64,000 nucleotides of DNA from Diplodia intermedia. Its lineage: Eukaryota; Ascomycota; Dothideomycetes; Botryosphaeriales; Botryosphaeriaceae. Below are positions 33,387 through 44,544 of this stretch, one piece after another. The DNA lies in the NCBI GenBank assembly GCA_021495925.1, contig JAKEKT010000028.1, forward strand, positions 310,001 through 374,000. The letters are read 5' to 3'. The notes under the pieces were generated by a model. That model saw nothing but the letters and a program-made list of their open reading frames with translations, was not told the origin of the DNA and did not search any database. Made by a program: the position numbers and the translations under genes. Within the stretch, counting starts at the first letter, position 1, and the number at the start of each line of letters is the position of its first letter.

Positions 33387-35646
33387 GTGGCAAAGTGGTC
33401 CATGGGAGTCAGATCAGCAGACTACGGATGTGGCAATGAGTGGACCATTGTACCCTACGGCCGCTTCAACGGGATCTTTCGGGTCTCACAGGCTGCGATA
33501 AAGCGGCTATGCGGGTTACGGAAGGGGCGGCTTTACGCGGTTGAGGTATTTGAGGGAGCAGGTAGAGGCTTGGTGGGAAGGTTTGATAAGGGCCGAGACG
33601 GATATGGTGAGGACAAGACGTGGTTCTATTTTAGCCTGGGGATAAGCGAGGGACATCTTTGCAGTAAGTGGTACCATTTATTTATTGCATTTCAAAAAAA
33701 GAAAAAGGAACAAACGAGCCAGAAAAGTAAACACCCCATTGGACGGTCAATAAACTAAAACCTCTTATGCGACGTATTTAGATGATCTGTCACGAACTTA
33801 CGGTATCTCTGTCCGGAGACCACTAACCTACACCGGGTCGGCATCTTCTTTCGCTACAGCACGGCGCTGGCTTGCCGTTTGTGATGCGGCCCATGACTGT
33901 CAGCAAGCACAACCGTCATCAATGAAATGTGGTCGAAGCCCCGCCAGCCGCTTGCTTGATGTTCAAGCTTTCGATCAGCCTTGTCTTGATGTGAGGCTAG
34001 TTGAAACTTGGCAAGAGGAAAGGACTTCAAAAGTACGTTTCATTCCCCACGACTCGCAATCCGAGACCTTACTTACCACGTCAAACATTCAGTACATTGC
34101 TCTTAGCCACCGCTGGGGCACTATATCCCAGCCTATGACCACCAAGCGTGCCACTTTCCGACAGAGGAGGAGCTGCATTCCCTTTGCCTCCCTGCCGCTC
34201 ACTTTCCAGCATGCCGTACAGACTACCCGTGAATTGAAAGTTCGCTATCTCTGGATCGATTCGCTCTGCATCATCCAAGACAGCGCAGACGACTGGGCGG
34301 TCGAGTCAGGCCGCATGGGTGACATCTACATGCACAGCTACGTGACGTTGGCTGCAGATAGCAGCGGATCAAGCCACGGCGGCCTATTCAATTCGCAGAG
34401 CGTGCTGCAGGACGAAGAGCCACTAGGAAAACACTTGGAACTGGAAATACTCGTTGGCACGGATTTGTCGAAGAAAAGCTGCAGGCTCTACATTTCAGAC
34501 GAGCGTGCCGTGCCGTCCAATGTCGACTCTAGCGGTCCGCTCGAGGGTGTGGACGATTCCGACAAGGATGATCCGGATAGAATGCTGGTGACGCGCGGAT
34601 GGACACTACAGGAGGCGATCCTACCTGCGCGAGTCCTACACTTTACCAGCAAGCAGCTGATCTGGGAGTGCCCGCGGAAGGGATATGAGGCAGAAGACAT
34701 GTTCTCCGCAAACCTGCGGCACATGCGACCAACGTTCACCGAGATGAGCGCTAAGCTAATGCCCCTACTAGACGACGGAGAGGGCAGTGGCTTCAACAGC
34801 CCAGCTCAAGGCCTTCGTGACCGCCCGGCCGAGGTTCTGTGGGCGTGGTACGGAGAAGTCATTGAGTACCGCTATTCCTCGCGCTGTCTTACATACCCGA
34901 CAGACAAGCTACCGGCTATCGCTGGATTAGCTGTCTTGGCATCACAGACGTTGAAATGCGAGTACATTGCTGGGATGTGGAGAAGGGAGCTGGAGTGGGC
35001 ATTAACGTGGCGTACGCGCGACAGCGGAATCGTCACGACGAAGACGGAAAGATTAACGCATCCATCCACGGTGGGGGACATGACCGCGTTGCATACGTGG
35101 ACAGACGGAGGATCCCATCACCCCTACCGAAGCCCATCTTTTTCTTGGGCGTGCGCCACCGGGCCAGTGTTCTGGGATTATGCACTGGAGACATTCCAAC
35201 GGACAGCGCAAGTTGAGGACTCGCACGTCGAGCTTCAGTGCAGAGGAGCACCTTTTGGATGCGTACGAGAGGGATGCCGAATACGGGTAGCCGGATGGTT
35301 CTCCCGACAAGTCGTGACACTTGTACCCGGTGGCTGGAAGGAATTCAAGTTCAACAGTTGTGGTCGCGTCACCGGCAAGATACACTTGGACCGTGGTCTC
35401 GACAACACGACGGACGGCGGACAGGCCGAGACTTTCTCGGTGTTGTGCTTCGAGCTGGGCATCGGATCCGGCCCGGAGACTAAGGTGATGCCCCGATGGA
35501 TATGTTTGCTCATACTTGCGCCGATCCAAGGCCAACAGGAGTGCTACACAAGGCTTGGCCTGGCGAACTGGGAGTGGGACGAGCAGAGCGAAGCTTGCAT
35601 GAAATATGCCGGGTTGCGCGAGTGGCGGGCGATTGACATTCACTAA
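33387..35646 (+). CDS. HET-domain (heterokaryon incompatibility) protein
   Basis: Member of the HET family, whose members trigger cell death on recognition of non-self in filamentous ascomycetes; many have unknown triggers. The domain motifs are present in order: YIALSHRWG, RYLWIDSLCIIQDSADDW with GRMGDIYMHSYVTLAAD, and RGWTLQEAILPARVLHF with LIWEC. The long C-terminal region (about 34800-35640) ends RQGQQECYTRLGL-like sequence without a recognised domain. The frame from the ATG at 33922 is incomplete: it is open upstream and reads RRWLAVCDAAHDC, the usual pre-HET segment. A GTAAGT donor at 33664 and an acceptor at 33859, with CTAAC about 35 nt before it, join this in frame to an exon starting at or before 33387. 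The joined protein has about 687 residues. The first start is uncertain; further upstream exons are possible. Confidence 0.8.
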
Positions 35647-36334
35647 GAATGTGTTCCACTTCGCTTCCCCTTCCAATGGCCGGTACAGCTGGCTTCAAGT
35701 CAGATCGGTGACGTGGAAATCAGGCTGAGCGAGTCATCGACGAGAGCGCCGAGCATTACGCCGGCCACTCTCCCAGCAGAAGGCGAGTGCCAATCCCCGC
35801 GTTGGCGCTTGCACGGGAGCTCTTTTAGACCCAACCGAGCAGGTGTCTCCCCCCCATTGCCTGTCGTCCAGTACGTGCGCAATTCATCGGACAACTGTCC
35901 CCGCAGCCATCAGACCAGACTCGTCCGTCCTAGCCGTCGTCACGCATCACGCGTGCCATCACGATTCGCAACGCCCGACCGAGGTCTAGTAACGTGTGCC
36001 AGGTGAGTCACGTAGAATCTCGAAAGGCAGGTACAGGAGTCTAATCTGGGGCCGAGATACCCCGCAGATTCCGGCATCGAGGCTGTTCGCCAAGGCCTAG
36101 GTACATGTGAAGCCGAGCTGCTGCGGTCCGACGCCCAATCTTGCATACGTACGTTCCGATCGCACGGCGAGCCGGGCCTTGGCTTTGGGGCCGGACGCGA
36201 TACCAAGTAAGACCAGAGAGCGCGTGGAAGGTTGCTATATAGATTGCGTGCTCCTCCCGGCCCGGTGCATGTCGATATCTCGCGTCGTTGTCGTCCGGTT
36301 TGATCTTTCGCTCTCCAGATAGAGGAATCGGAAC
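35647..36334. other. Intergenic region, no gene seen
   Basis: 688 bp between two plus-strand genes; 3' UTR of the HET gene and promoter of the next gene. No motif or gene recognised. Confidence 0.5.
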
Positions 36335-37007
36335 ATGGCTGCTCCGCCGGAGAAGAGCTTGGAAGATCTCAACGGTTCATGGATCATGGTGTGGCCCCTA
36401 TTTCAACCACCTCTGCCTTGGTTCATCGGCCGTCTTCAGACTGACTCGCCTCGTCTACCAGAACAAGGGGAAGTCTGACAACACCGACCCCGTCCTGTCC
36501 CTGCAGGGTGTTGGCTGGCTTCTCCGCAGGACCATTGGTCTGGCCACAGTCACGCTCAACCATAAGCAGTACACCGACGCTGAGGGCATCGAGCGCATCG
36601 ACATCGACCAGGTCATCACACCTGGCCTGCAGGGCACGCGCGAGGAGCGTGCCCTCACCTGGGAGTGGCGCGACCACAGAGACTTCGTCTTCGGCGAGGT
36701 CAGAGGCCGCACCCGCAGAGTAAAGCTCGCCGACGTGCCCGACGATGACGACGGCAGGTGGATGAAGGAGGGCTGGGAGCCCGCTTTCCTCGAAGAAGGC
36801 GAGGCCATCGAGACGTACGTCGAGAACAAGAACATGGGTTGGACTGCCAACCAGTTCTGGGGCTTCGAGCTGGTTGATGGCGAGAGGAGGTATGTCAGGC
36901 ACGTCGTCGTCAAGGACAAGTCTGGCAGCAAAGCTCTGCGGATCAAGCTCGTCTATGACTGGGCCGGCCCGCTACCGGAGAGCAACTGCACAACGGCAGA
37001 GAACTGA
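36335..37007 (+). CDS. Conserved fungal lipocalin-like protein
   Basis: Start MAAPPEKSLEDLNGSWIM at 36335. A 77 nt intron (GTGTGG at about 36389 to CTACCAG at about 36463) joins it to NKGKSDNTDPVLSLQGVGWL, RRTIGLATVTLNHKQY, IDQVITPGLQGTREER, WEWRDHRDFVFGEVRGRTR, NMGWTANQFWGFELVDGERR and a final IKLVYDW. The pattern of short beta strands, an N-terminal LNGSWIMNK and a GWTANQ.WGF block is one I know from small conserved fungal proteins, predicted to adopt a lipocalin-like barrel; some are mis-annotated in databases as LipA or NB-ARC proteins. About 198 residues. Ligand and role unknown; the fold is inference. Confidence 0.78.
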
Positions 37008-37227
37008 TCTATCAGACTTTTGTTTTCTGTTTGTTGAAGCATTATAGTTCAGACATGAGGAGTGGTGGACACTAAGCTCGTACTTTTCGCCATAAAGTGT
37101 CCAATGAATATATTAAAAGGTCTAGGTGTCTGGCAGCCTGACAAATGTGCAAACAAATCAATAGCAAGCTGTAAGGAGGTTACTGCCGCCACTTTATTAC
37201 ATTTCTGGGGATTATTCCGGAGTGTTC

Positions 37228-38371
37228 CTATGAGCCACCCCCACCCAGGGCGGCTGAGAGATCGAGGTCGTAGCGGATCGTGTTCTGCTTGATCGCCGCC
37301 TCCAGCCACGGAATACGGTCACCGGCAGAGTTGATGCTGCTGTTGCCGATGATGTCCAGCGGGAGAACGAAATCGGTGTACTGCTTTGTGACCAGCCCAA
37401 GCACGAGCTTGGTGTCGACATAGGAGCGCATGTTGAACGTGTTGTTGCCGGGCATAAGGTTAAGGTCAGGGATGAGCGTGTATCCGATGTAGGTGCCGTT
37501 GACGGACAAGTCCATGGTCACATTACCCATCGACACGCCAAGCACCGACGGGTTGGGGATGAAGAGCGTGCCCAGAAGCGTTGCGCCATCCGGCTCAGGG
37601 ACTGTCCTGATATCGGCCGAGGTGATTGCCAGGCCAGCGAGTTTATTGAGGCCTTGAAGGATGTCAGCTTCTGCTCTTTTGCTTTGCGAGTGAAATGGAT
37701 TGCAAGCCTCACCTTTCATCGTGACGACCTTGTTGTAATCGGCATCAAAGGAGGGTAAGCCGTCAAGCTTCACCGACGGGCGCCCACGCAAACCAAGCCT
37801 GAACTCTTCGCTGCTGATGACCAGCTTGTTGTAAGCGATGAATTGGTCCATGTCCGCGACCTCTACATCTTGCTCGACGTCAACCTGGACCTCGCTCTCT
37901 GACTTGACCTCCGGGATGGTGATGTAGCCAAAGGGCTTGATGTCTGGCAGTGAATCTTCCAGGAAGAGCGAACCATTGAATGAGGACAGGGTAGGATGGT
38001 AGCTGCTGGAGCTTGTGACTTTGTTGTTCAACACGAGATGGAAGGAATTAGGCTTGGGGTCGCTAATTCCCTGGCGTGTTACTTCGATGTCGGCTTTGTC
38101 CAGCTCCTTTTGCCCCTTGTGCGGCACGCCCACGTAGATGCTATCGTCACAACCGTTAGCTCGCACACGACGAGGAGGCGCGTAGCATGGCACAAGCTTA
38201 CATGGGCAGCACCACAACGAGGACGATGATGGCAAAGACGATGAGCCACAACCACCAGAATCTCGCACAGTGGCGCTTCGCTTTTGAGCCGAACGATTCT
38301 TTCTTCACGAAACCGGAGGTCGTGTCGCCATTGGACTCGACGTTGGTGCCAGCCGACTTGCTGGTATCCAT
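37228..38371 (-). CDS. DUF3712-type membrane protein
   Basis: Starts MDTSKSAGTNVESNGDTTSG, followed by a basic segment and one membrane helix (RFWWLWLIVFAIIVLVVVLP). Intron 1 (about 38146-38203, GTAAGC..GATAG) joins to IIYVGVPHKGQKELDKADIE. The large non-cytosolic part then carries repeated strands (NKVTSSSSYHPTLSSFNGSL; ITIPEVKSESEVQVDVEQDV; PNPSVLGVSMGNVTMDLSV; IPDLNLMPGNNTFNMRSYVD), the pattern of the DUF3712 family of fungal vacuolar/surface membrane proteins related to LEA-type beta domains. A second intron (about 37655-37711) is 57 nt, in phase and stop-free. Sequons (NGS, NVT, NGT, NNT, NSS) suggest glycosylation. Function unknown in the family. Confidence 0.85.
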
Positions 38372-39649
38372 GGTCTGGGCCTCACGCCGTTGCGACTGGG
38401 AGGGAAGGAAAGGGTTGCCTTGCTCAGATGGAAACCGTGGATTGGACCGCGGCGCCTAACTTGGACTGTTCGCGTGGTGTTTAGGTTTTGGTGAAAGAAG
38501 AGAGTTGAAGCGGGGAAGCTGCCCAGACCTAGGTATATTGCGGACAGACCGTCTTCTTGAAGCACATGCTCCTCGGCCGTTGCGCCTTGACGAGGGAGGT
38601 AACAGCCGGGGAGACACTTGCACATTTCGGCGCCAACCGAGAGGCAAAAGCAGCTTCCTTTGTTGAATGGACGCCCGGGTCGCAGGCTAAGCAGGGTCCC
38701 TCAGCGGATAGCTAGTGCTGTCAGGAAGATGTGGGCCAATGAGGGCCATGAGTGTACAGCTTGTACGGGCCAGCATCAAAAGACAGCTTAGTTTGCACGA
38801 GAGAACCGAGGCATCGAAGAAATTTGAACGGGCACATGCTGCAGATCAGGGCATGAAACGGAGGCATCGGCTGCACAGAAGCTGCCGCACACGACCTTGT
38901 TGCGCCGCACGACGCAGGGGACCCTGGCGCCCGGGATATGGGGAAGCCAAGACAGACGAGATGCCATTCTGCGGCTCTGGAGGCAATACATGGGCTACAA
39001 AGGCGTTTTGGTGGCCATTGTTTGGTGGCGGTCAGCTGGACGGGTTGAGCAGCTACGTGGTGGCCGAGGTGCAGCTAAGGGCCAGGAACTGCAGAGGGCG
39101 AGGTCCGGTTTGATGAGCATTCCCCGCATTTGCGACCCCGGGATCCAATAGAGGAGATTTGTCCGGGCGTGATCACCACGGGAGGGTCGAAGCGTTCGGC
39201 GAGAGCAGCTGGAACAGGCAAGCGGTAGCTTAGCGTGGCATGTCCGGGGCTGGACGCCCGTACTCGCTCGCAGCTGCCCTGAATGCTTTCAGCCATGGCG
39301 GATCGGGCATGCGGCAGCACGGCACAGCAAAGCCAATGGCTGACAAAGAAGTCCCATCGGTGGCGCCGGGTCACGCGAGCCAAAGGGAGAGGGCGTCAGA
39401 AGAAGCGTGCGGAGAAGGTTTTGGCCTGTTGGCGCGTCGCCGGCGCCTGACGCCGGAGTCGCCGAGCTTGTGTTGATGCGACAGTCGGGTGTTCCTGACC
39501 GACAACCTAGGTACCTGGCGACGCCGCGTCGGCCGCCGAGCCTCCGATCGACCCTGGGGCCCGCTAAAGTCCGGGGGCCGATGAGGTCACAGCTTCACCA
39601 CTTTCTCTCTCCCGTCTCTCCACGCTCCTAGCCACACCTGCTGCGTATC
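38372..39649. other. Divergent intergenic region, no gene seen
   Basis: 1.3 kb between divergent genes (DUF3712 protein and GPATCH11-like). Frames on both strands are Arg/Gly/Ala-rich noise. Expected to hold two promoters. Confidence 0.5.
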
Positions 39650-40695
39650 ATGTCGCCCGACGCCAAGGACAAGTCGCCCGACACCGAAGACGGACCGCCC
39701 GCTACCTCCGCAGCAGCCGCCGCCGACGACGAGGATGAAGACTACATGAACATGGTCATCGAGGAGCCGGGTAAGAAGGAGACGGCGCTGCAGCGGTTGC
39801 AGCGCGAGAAACGTGAGGTCAGCTGCGACGCCTGCCTGCATCTTGCCCTGTTTGACACTCACCCCTAGTAAAGAGAATCGAGCGAAGCCAGAGCCACAAG
39901 ACGAAGCGCGAGCGTGAAGAGGAAGCCGCCGCCGCCCGCGAGGCTGCCCTCGACAAGGCCATTGACAGCTCCAACAAGGGTTTCAAGATGCTCGCCAAGA
40001 TGGGCTTCAAGGAGGGCGACAAGTTGGGCAAGAGCGACTACGGCGTCGCCGAGCCCGTCAGAGTCCAAGTGAAGGATGGCCGTGAAGGCATCGGTATGGA
40101 GTCCGAGAAGAAGCGCAAGCTGCGCGAGGTCTATGATGAGCATGCGAAGAGGGCCAAGGTGGAGCAGGAGACTGAGGAACAGTACTTCGCGAGCATGGCC
40201 CAAGAGCGCAAGAACAAGCGTCTGGAAGGCCAGTTCATCGGCGCTCAAAAGGTTGCCGAGAAGCTGGACTCCGAGCCAGACGGAGCGGCGCAAGGCACCC
40301 CCGTCGACGACAGGAACACGCCGCTGAAGAGCATCCCGTTGATCTGGCGTGGTCTCGTGCGGTTCCGGATGGAGAAGGAAAGCGAGCGTCTGATGCGCAA
40401 GGATTTTGAGACGAGTTTGTCGCGCTTGCCCACCTATGCCGACGACGACGACGACGAGGACGATCAGCTCGGCCTTGGGCAAAACGAAAAGGCCAAGATG
40501 ATTGTGCACGAGGATCTTGCCGAGGAAGACGTCGAGCTGGAAGAATTCAATGCACTTGAGCCGCAGGAGAAGCTGGAGATGGCTGTTCAGTATCTCCGCG
40601 ACAAGCACAACTACTGCTTCTGGTGCAAGTACAAGTACGCGGATGAAGAAGAGATGGAGAGCTGTCCTGGTCTGACGGAAGAGGACCACGACTGA
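39650..40695 (+). CDS. G-patch domain protein, GPATCH11-like
   Basis: Nuclear RNA-processing-type protein: G-patch domains bind and activate DEAH helicases. Start MSPDAKDKSPDTEDGPP, acidic N-terminus, then an intron (about 39811-39869, GTGAGG..CCCTAG) joining LQREKL to KRIERSQSHKTKRERE. The G-patch reads GFKMLAKMGFKEGDKLGKSD and EPVRVQVKDGREGIG. A central charged helix follows, then an acidic run and the C-terminal DUF4187-type block YLRDKHNYCFWCKYKY...CPG..EEDHD with its cysteines, the combination typical of GPATCH11. About 328 residues. The downstream ORC3 start is only 143 bp beyond its stop, on the same strand. Confidence 0.9.
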
Positions 40696-40837
40696 GAAGC
40701 CGCGGTTTATATAAAGTAGATACCCACTGAAATGGCATTCCTTAGGCTGGCACGTGCGCCCGTGAATGCGCGCTTGCTGCTCGATCTTGGCAGCAACGAC
40801 GACCAAACATTGATCCTGCTTCAACGCCGCTGATGGG

Positions 40838-43060
40838 ATGGAACACGAGAAGTGCTACGTGTTCAAGCCGCGCGACGAGAGGCCGTCGAAACGACGACGC
40901 ATCAGCGCCGCCGCAGGAGACACGTCCCTGGAGCTGCGCAAAAGGACGTGTCGCGAGCTCTGGGACGCGCAGCAAGAGCGCATCGACGTAAGGCTCCCCG
41001 CCTTCGACACCCCCCGCCCGCTCACCCGTTGCAGGAGATCGTGGAGCATGTGCACCGCGCCACTCTAACCGCCATCATCGACTACATCCACACGGCTGCC
41101 TCCAGCCAGGGCGGTTCCTCGAAAATCCCCACCGGTCTGGTCGTTGCCGGCCCCGGCATCGCATCGCATGCCCGATTCTTTGACAGCCTGGCCCAGCGGA
41201 CCGTGGGCGAAGCTGGGAGCACTTTCGTTGCACTCACGTCGAGCGAATGCCCGAACCTGAAAACTCTTCTCAAGCATCTCATCCGCAAGGCCACTTCTGC
41301 CGAGGACGACGGCGACGAGCTTGTGGCTACCCGGCGAAAGGGGCCCAAGCTGCTCAACTACGACCTGCAGCTGCTTTTGGACTGGTGCAGAGAGAGAAAC
41401 CCAGCCCGCGTGGTCGTCACCTTCCGGGACAGCGAGGCCTTCGAGGGCCCATTGCTGGCCGATGCCATCCAGTTGTTGAGGTACACCGGCCCGGCCGCCC
41501 TGCCTCGTGCATTTGGCTGACCCCTCTCTAGCTCGTGGCAAGATCGCATTCCCTTCGTCCTGCTGTTCGGTGTTGCCACGTCTGTGGAAGGCTTCCAGGA
41601 AAAGCTCCCCAGCGCTGCCATCCGATGCCTTCAAGGGCGCAAGTTCGATGTGGAGCAGGCCGATGAGGTCCTGGAGCAGGTCTTTCTCAAGACCATCGAT
41701 GGCGGGGCCCCTCTGTGGTTAGGACCTGACCTGAGTCGCCAAGCGTTCGACAGGCACAAAGACCACATCCAAAGTGTGGACACGTTCGTCGATGCGTTGA
41801 AGGTCAGGTTTCCGCTGCCCCATCCCTGGGCATCTAGCTGACGCCGAACAGTATGCCTACATGTCTCACTTCTTTGCGAACCCTCTCAGTGTCTTCCTCC
41901 GCCCGGAGCTGGAGTACGAGCAAGTCTCCGGTAACGAGATTGAGGCTCTGCGAAATGTAGACTCATTCAGGAGGTGCGGCATCCGAAACGTCAGTCCCGA
42001 ACCAGAACTGACAATACTAGACTGACCGAGGACTTGTTGGATGAGCGTGATGCCGCCACGGTGCGCAATCTACTCGAATCCGATGAGATGCTCTTCGACT
42101 ATGCCAAAGAGCACATCATTGCCACCCAGGACAAGATCCAGGGCATCGTGAACGCCTGTCTCACTCTGAGGGACCTTCGCGGCACAATCCCGAGGCTTTC
42201 GCCCATGCCCGTTTCTGCTCTCTATATTCGTGCGGCCTCCGGCGACCTTAACGGATCCCCCTTGATACGGGACTTCTTGCTCGCAGTCAAGAAAGCCCCT
42301 TCCGATATCCTTTCCAATCTCCTCGCTGTCCTCACCACATCAAATGCCAGGGACGAGAAAGTTGCAACAATCCAAGCCAGACTCGACGAGCTAGTTGCCA
42401 GCACCGGAGCTACCGGCCAACCGCTGCGCAGTGCTCACGACGTGCGTCACGACACGATGCGCACGACCGTTGTCGCGCAGAAGGTCGAGCTGAGCAAGCA
42501 CAAGTTCGCCCTCTCAAGTACCGATACCGCCTATTCTGAGATTGTCGAGGAGTTGCATGGCTGGCTGGCGGCCTATTTTGAGAGCATGCTGGTGCAGCCT
42601 CAGCATCTTTTCCTCCACGAGGTGGTCATGTACGACCTCAGAAGCCCGCATAGGGACGTCTTCATGCCGAAGCCGCGCATCGCGGTTGAGAGAGCGTTGT
42701 CGGCGCCCCACGATTACCTGGGATGCGGCTGCTGTGAGACGGCCAAGGAGGCAGAGGGGTCTCTTTCGTCAACCCAACCGCCGACGGCCATCTTGTATCA
42801 GCTGTATCTTGAGTCGGGCAACCTCATTAACGTCAACGACTTGTGGCTTGCGTTCAACGCTATTGTCGGCGAGGATGAGGAAGATCAGAGCATGCCCATG
42901 TAAGCAGCCCCTTGACGCCGTGCATGAGCAACGAGATTGTTGACAGTATCATAGGGCGTTGTTCCAGCGGTCGCTCGCTGAGCTGAAGTACCTTGGACTC
43001 ATCAAAGCCAGCAGGAAGAAGACGGATCACGTTGCTAAGTTGGCCTGGAAAGGCCTGTAG
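40838..43060 (+). CDS. ORC3: Origin recognition complex subunit 3
   Basis: Subunit of the ORC that marks replication origins. The start MEHEKCYVFKPRDERPSKRR and the blocks GLVVAGPGIASHARFFDSLA, VALTSSECPNLKTLLKHLI, LNYDLQLLLDWCRERN, RIPFVLLFGVATSVEGFQEK, YMSHFFANPLSVFLRPE and the late LYLESGNLINVNDLWLAFNA match ORC3. At least five introns, all short: about 40988-41034, 41479-41531, 41801-41851, 41975-42021 (GTGCGG..ACTAG, joining FRR to LTEDLLDE) and 42901-42954. After the last, ALFQRSLAELKYLGLIKASR leads to the C-terminal winged-helix end and TAG at 43060. The total of about 640-650 residues is within the range for fungal ORC3. Confidence 0.92.
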
Positions 43061-43246
43061 TCCGGCAAAATTTGGTAGGAAGCATCGCAATGAAAGACAC
43101 AAGTTACTTCACCCATGGCAGTCATGTCCCAAACCCACCAGTGCAAATTATAGAGGCTTGACATCCCATCCGTTGCCATTTTCTCTCGGTTGCCTTTTTT
43201 GGTCCTCACGCCATCAGCAAGGCCGGCACGTAACGAGGGTACAATC

Positions 43247-44019
43247 TCACGTGTGATTTGGCACAACATCGCACAGCGTCCCGCACTTCTTGCATGTCCT
43301 CGCATGCTCGTCCCCCTTGAAGGCGTTCACAGCCTCCTTGATCTGGGTGCCCAGATTTGTGCAATGGAAGCTCTTCTCGTGCACCTGGCCGCCGCAACCC
43401 TGGCAGTACCATCGCAGCTTGTCCACGCTGCCCGCAGGCCTGGGCTGCTCGAGTACGATGCCAACCGTGTTCGCGAAGCGCACCGGGTTGTGTGGCACAT
43501 TGGGCGGCAGCAGGAACATCTCCCCCTCGCCAATGTAAATGTCGCGGAACGGCTTTGTCGGCGAGTCGTGGTTCTCATCGATGACTTTGAGCAGCATGCG
43601 CCCTTTGTACTGGTAGAACCACTCGGGCGTGCCATTGATGTGGTAGTCGGTGCGAGCATTGGGCCCGCCCACGATCATGACGGTCATATGCTCGTTTGTG
43701 ACACAGTAGTTGTTGACGGGCGGTTGCAGAAGGTGCGAATTCTCGGCGAGCCTAGGGATGGAGAAGAAGCGTCAGCATTGAGAGACCGGACCTGGTGACA
43801 GAGGAATCCGGTGAGCTTTCCTTACCATTTCGGCAGATTGATAGGCGCGGGAAGACCGCCTACGCTAAGTGCAGCTACGCTGGAGGAGAAGGGCCTCGTC
43901 GCCAATGCATGGCCGACCGGCGCAAGCCCAGGTGGACGGACGGAGGCGGATCTCAGCGAGGTGGCGGTGGTTGCGACGCGGCGCGCTGCGGCAATGGCGG
44001 GGCGGAGTGACTGCTGCAT
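43247..44019 (-). CDS. BNA1: 3-hydroxyanthranilate 3,4-dioxygenase with N-terminal presequence
   Basis: Fe(II) cupin enzyme of the kynurenine route from tryptophan to quinolinate and NAD. The active-site metal ligands His, Glu and His are visible in ARTDYHINGTPEWFYQYKG and LPPNVPHNPVRF; the C-terminal rubredoxin-like metal site is present (WYCQGCGG ... CKKCGTLCD). An intron (about 43750-43826, GTAAGG..CCCTAG) splits the Trp codon of INLPKW / LAENSHLLQPPVNNY. The only in-frame ATG before the conserved start is at 44019, giving about 56 extra residues (MQQSLRPAIAAARRVATTAT and on, ending near RPFSSSVAAL) with six Arg and no Asp or Glu, as in a mitochondrial presequence. Known family members lack this. 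It is divergent from the copper transporter. Confidence 0.92.
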
Positions 44020-44260
44020 TTGCGGAACGATGCGGGACGGGTGCGGGCAAGACGCCAGATGGTTCGGATCGCGAGCGACTTTGACGCTGTAGTGCACTGT
44101 CAAGCCATCTGAAGACAGTGGGAGCGGGCCGTGGCCGGCGGATGGTTGGCGATGGATGAGAAATCAAAGACGCGGATCAGCGGGACGTGGGACGCGGGAG
44201 CTATGGCCCTGCATCCGCCCGCGTCGCCGCCTTGGCTGGGACGGGCGGGGCGGAGCGCAA

Positions 44261-44299
44261 TGCCAGTGCCAGTGCCAGTGCCAGTGCCAGTGCCAGTGC
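44261..44299. repeat. Hexanucleotide microsatellite (TGCCAG)n
   Basis: Six and a half uninterrupted copies of TGCCAG in the divergent promoter region between the dioxygenase and the CTR copper transporter. Confidence 0.92.
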
Positions 44300-44400
44300 A
44301 GGCGGGGGAAAAGGGCGGACGTCGGCCCTTCAGCGCGATGCGAGTCAAGGCGTTGTGCGTCGCATCATGCACCTTGGTCAGACGGTAAAACCACCTCTTA

Positions 44401-44408
44401 TTTGCTCA
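44401..44408 (+). promoter_or_regulatory. Candidate copper-response element (Mac1-type)
   Basis: TTTGCTCA lies 137 bp upstream of the CTR start codon. It equals the Mac1 site of yeast (TTTGC[T/G]CA) that activates copper-uptake genes when copper is low, and is close to the TGTGCTCA site of Aspergillus. Only one copy is seen, whereas Mac1 usually needs two, so this is a suggestion only. Confidence 0.4.
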
Positions 44409-44544
44409 TCGCCCCATCCGCGCCGACAGCTGCCCGCAGCTTACCCGAACCCGATAGCTAGCTAGCTAGGCATACCGCCCGCGGAGCTCACGCCAATCCT
44501 CACCTCCACCCCCGATCACACAGCTCTTCCCGACCACCTCCACC

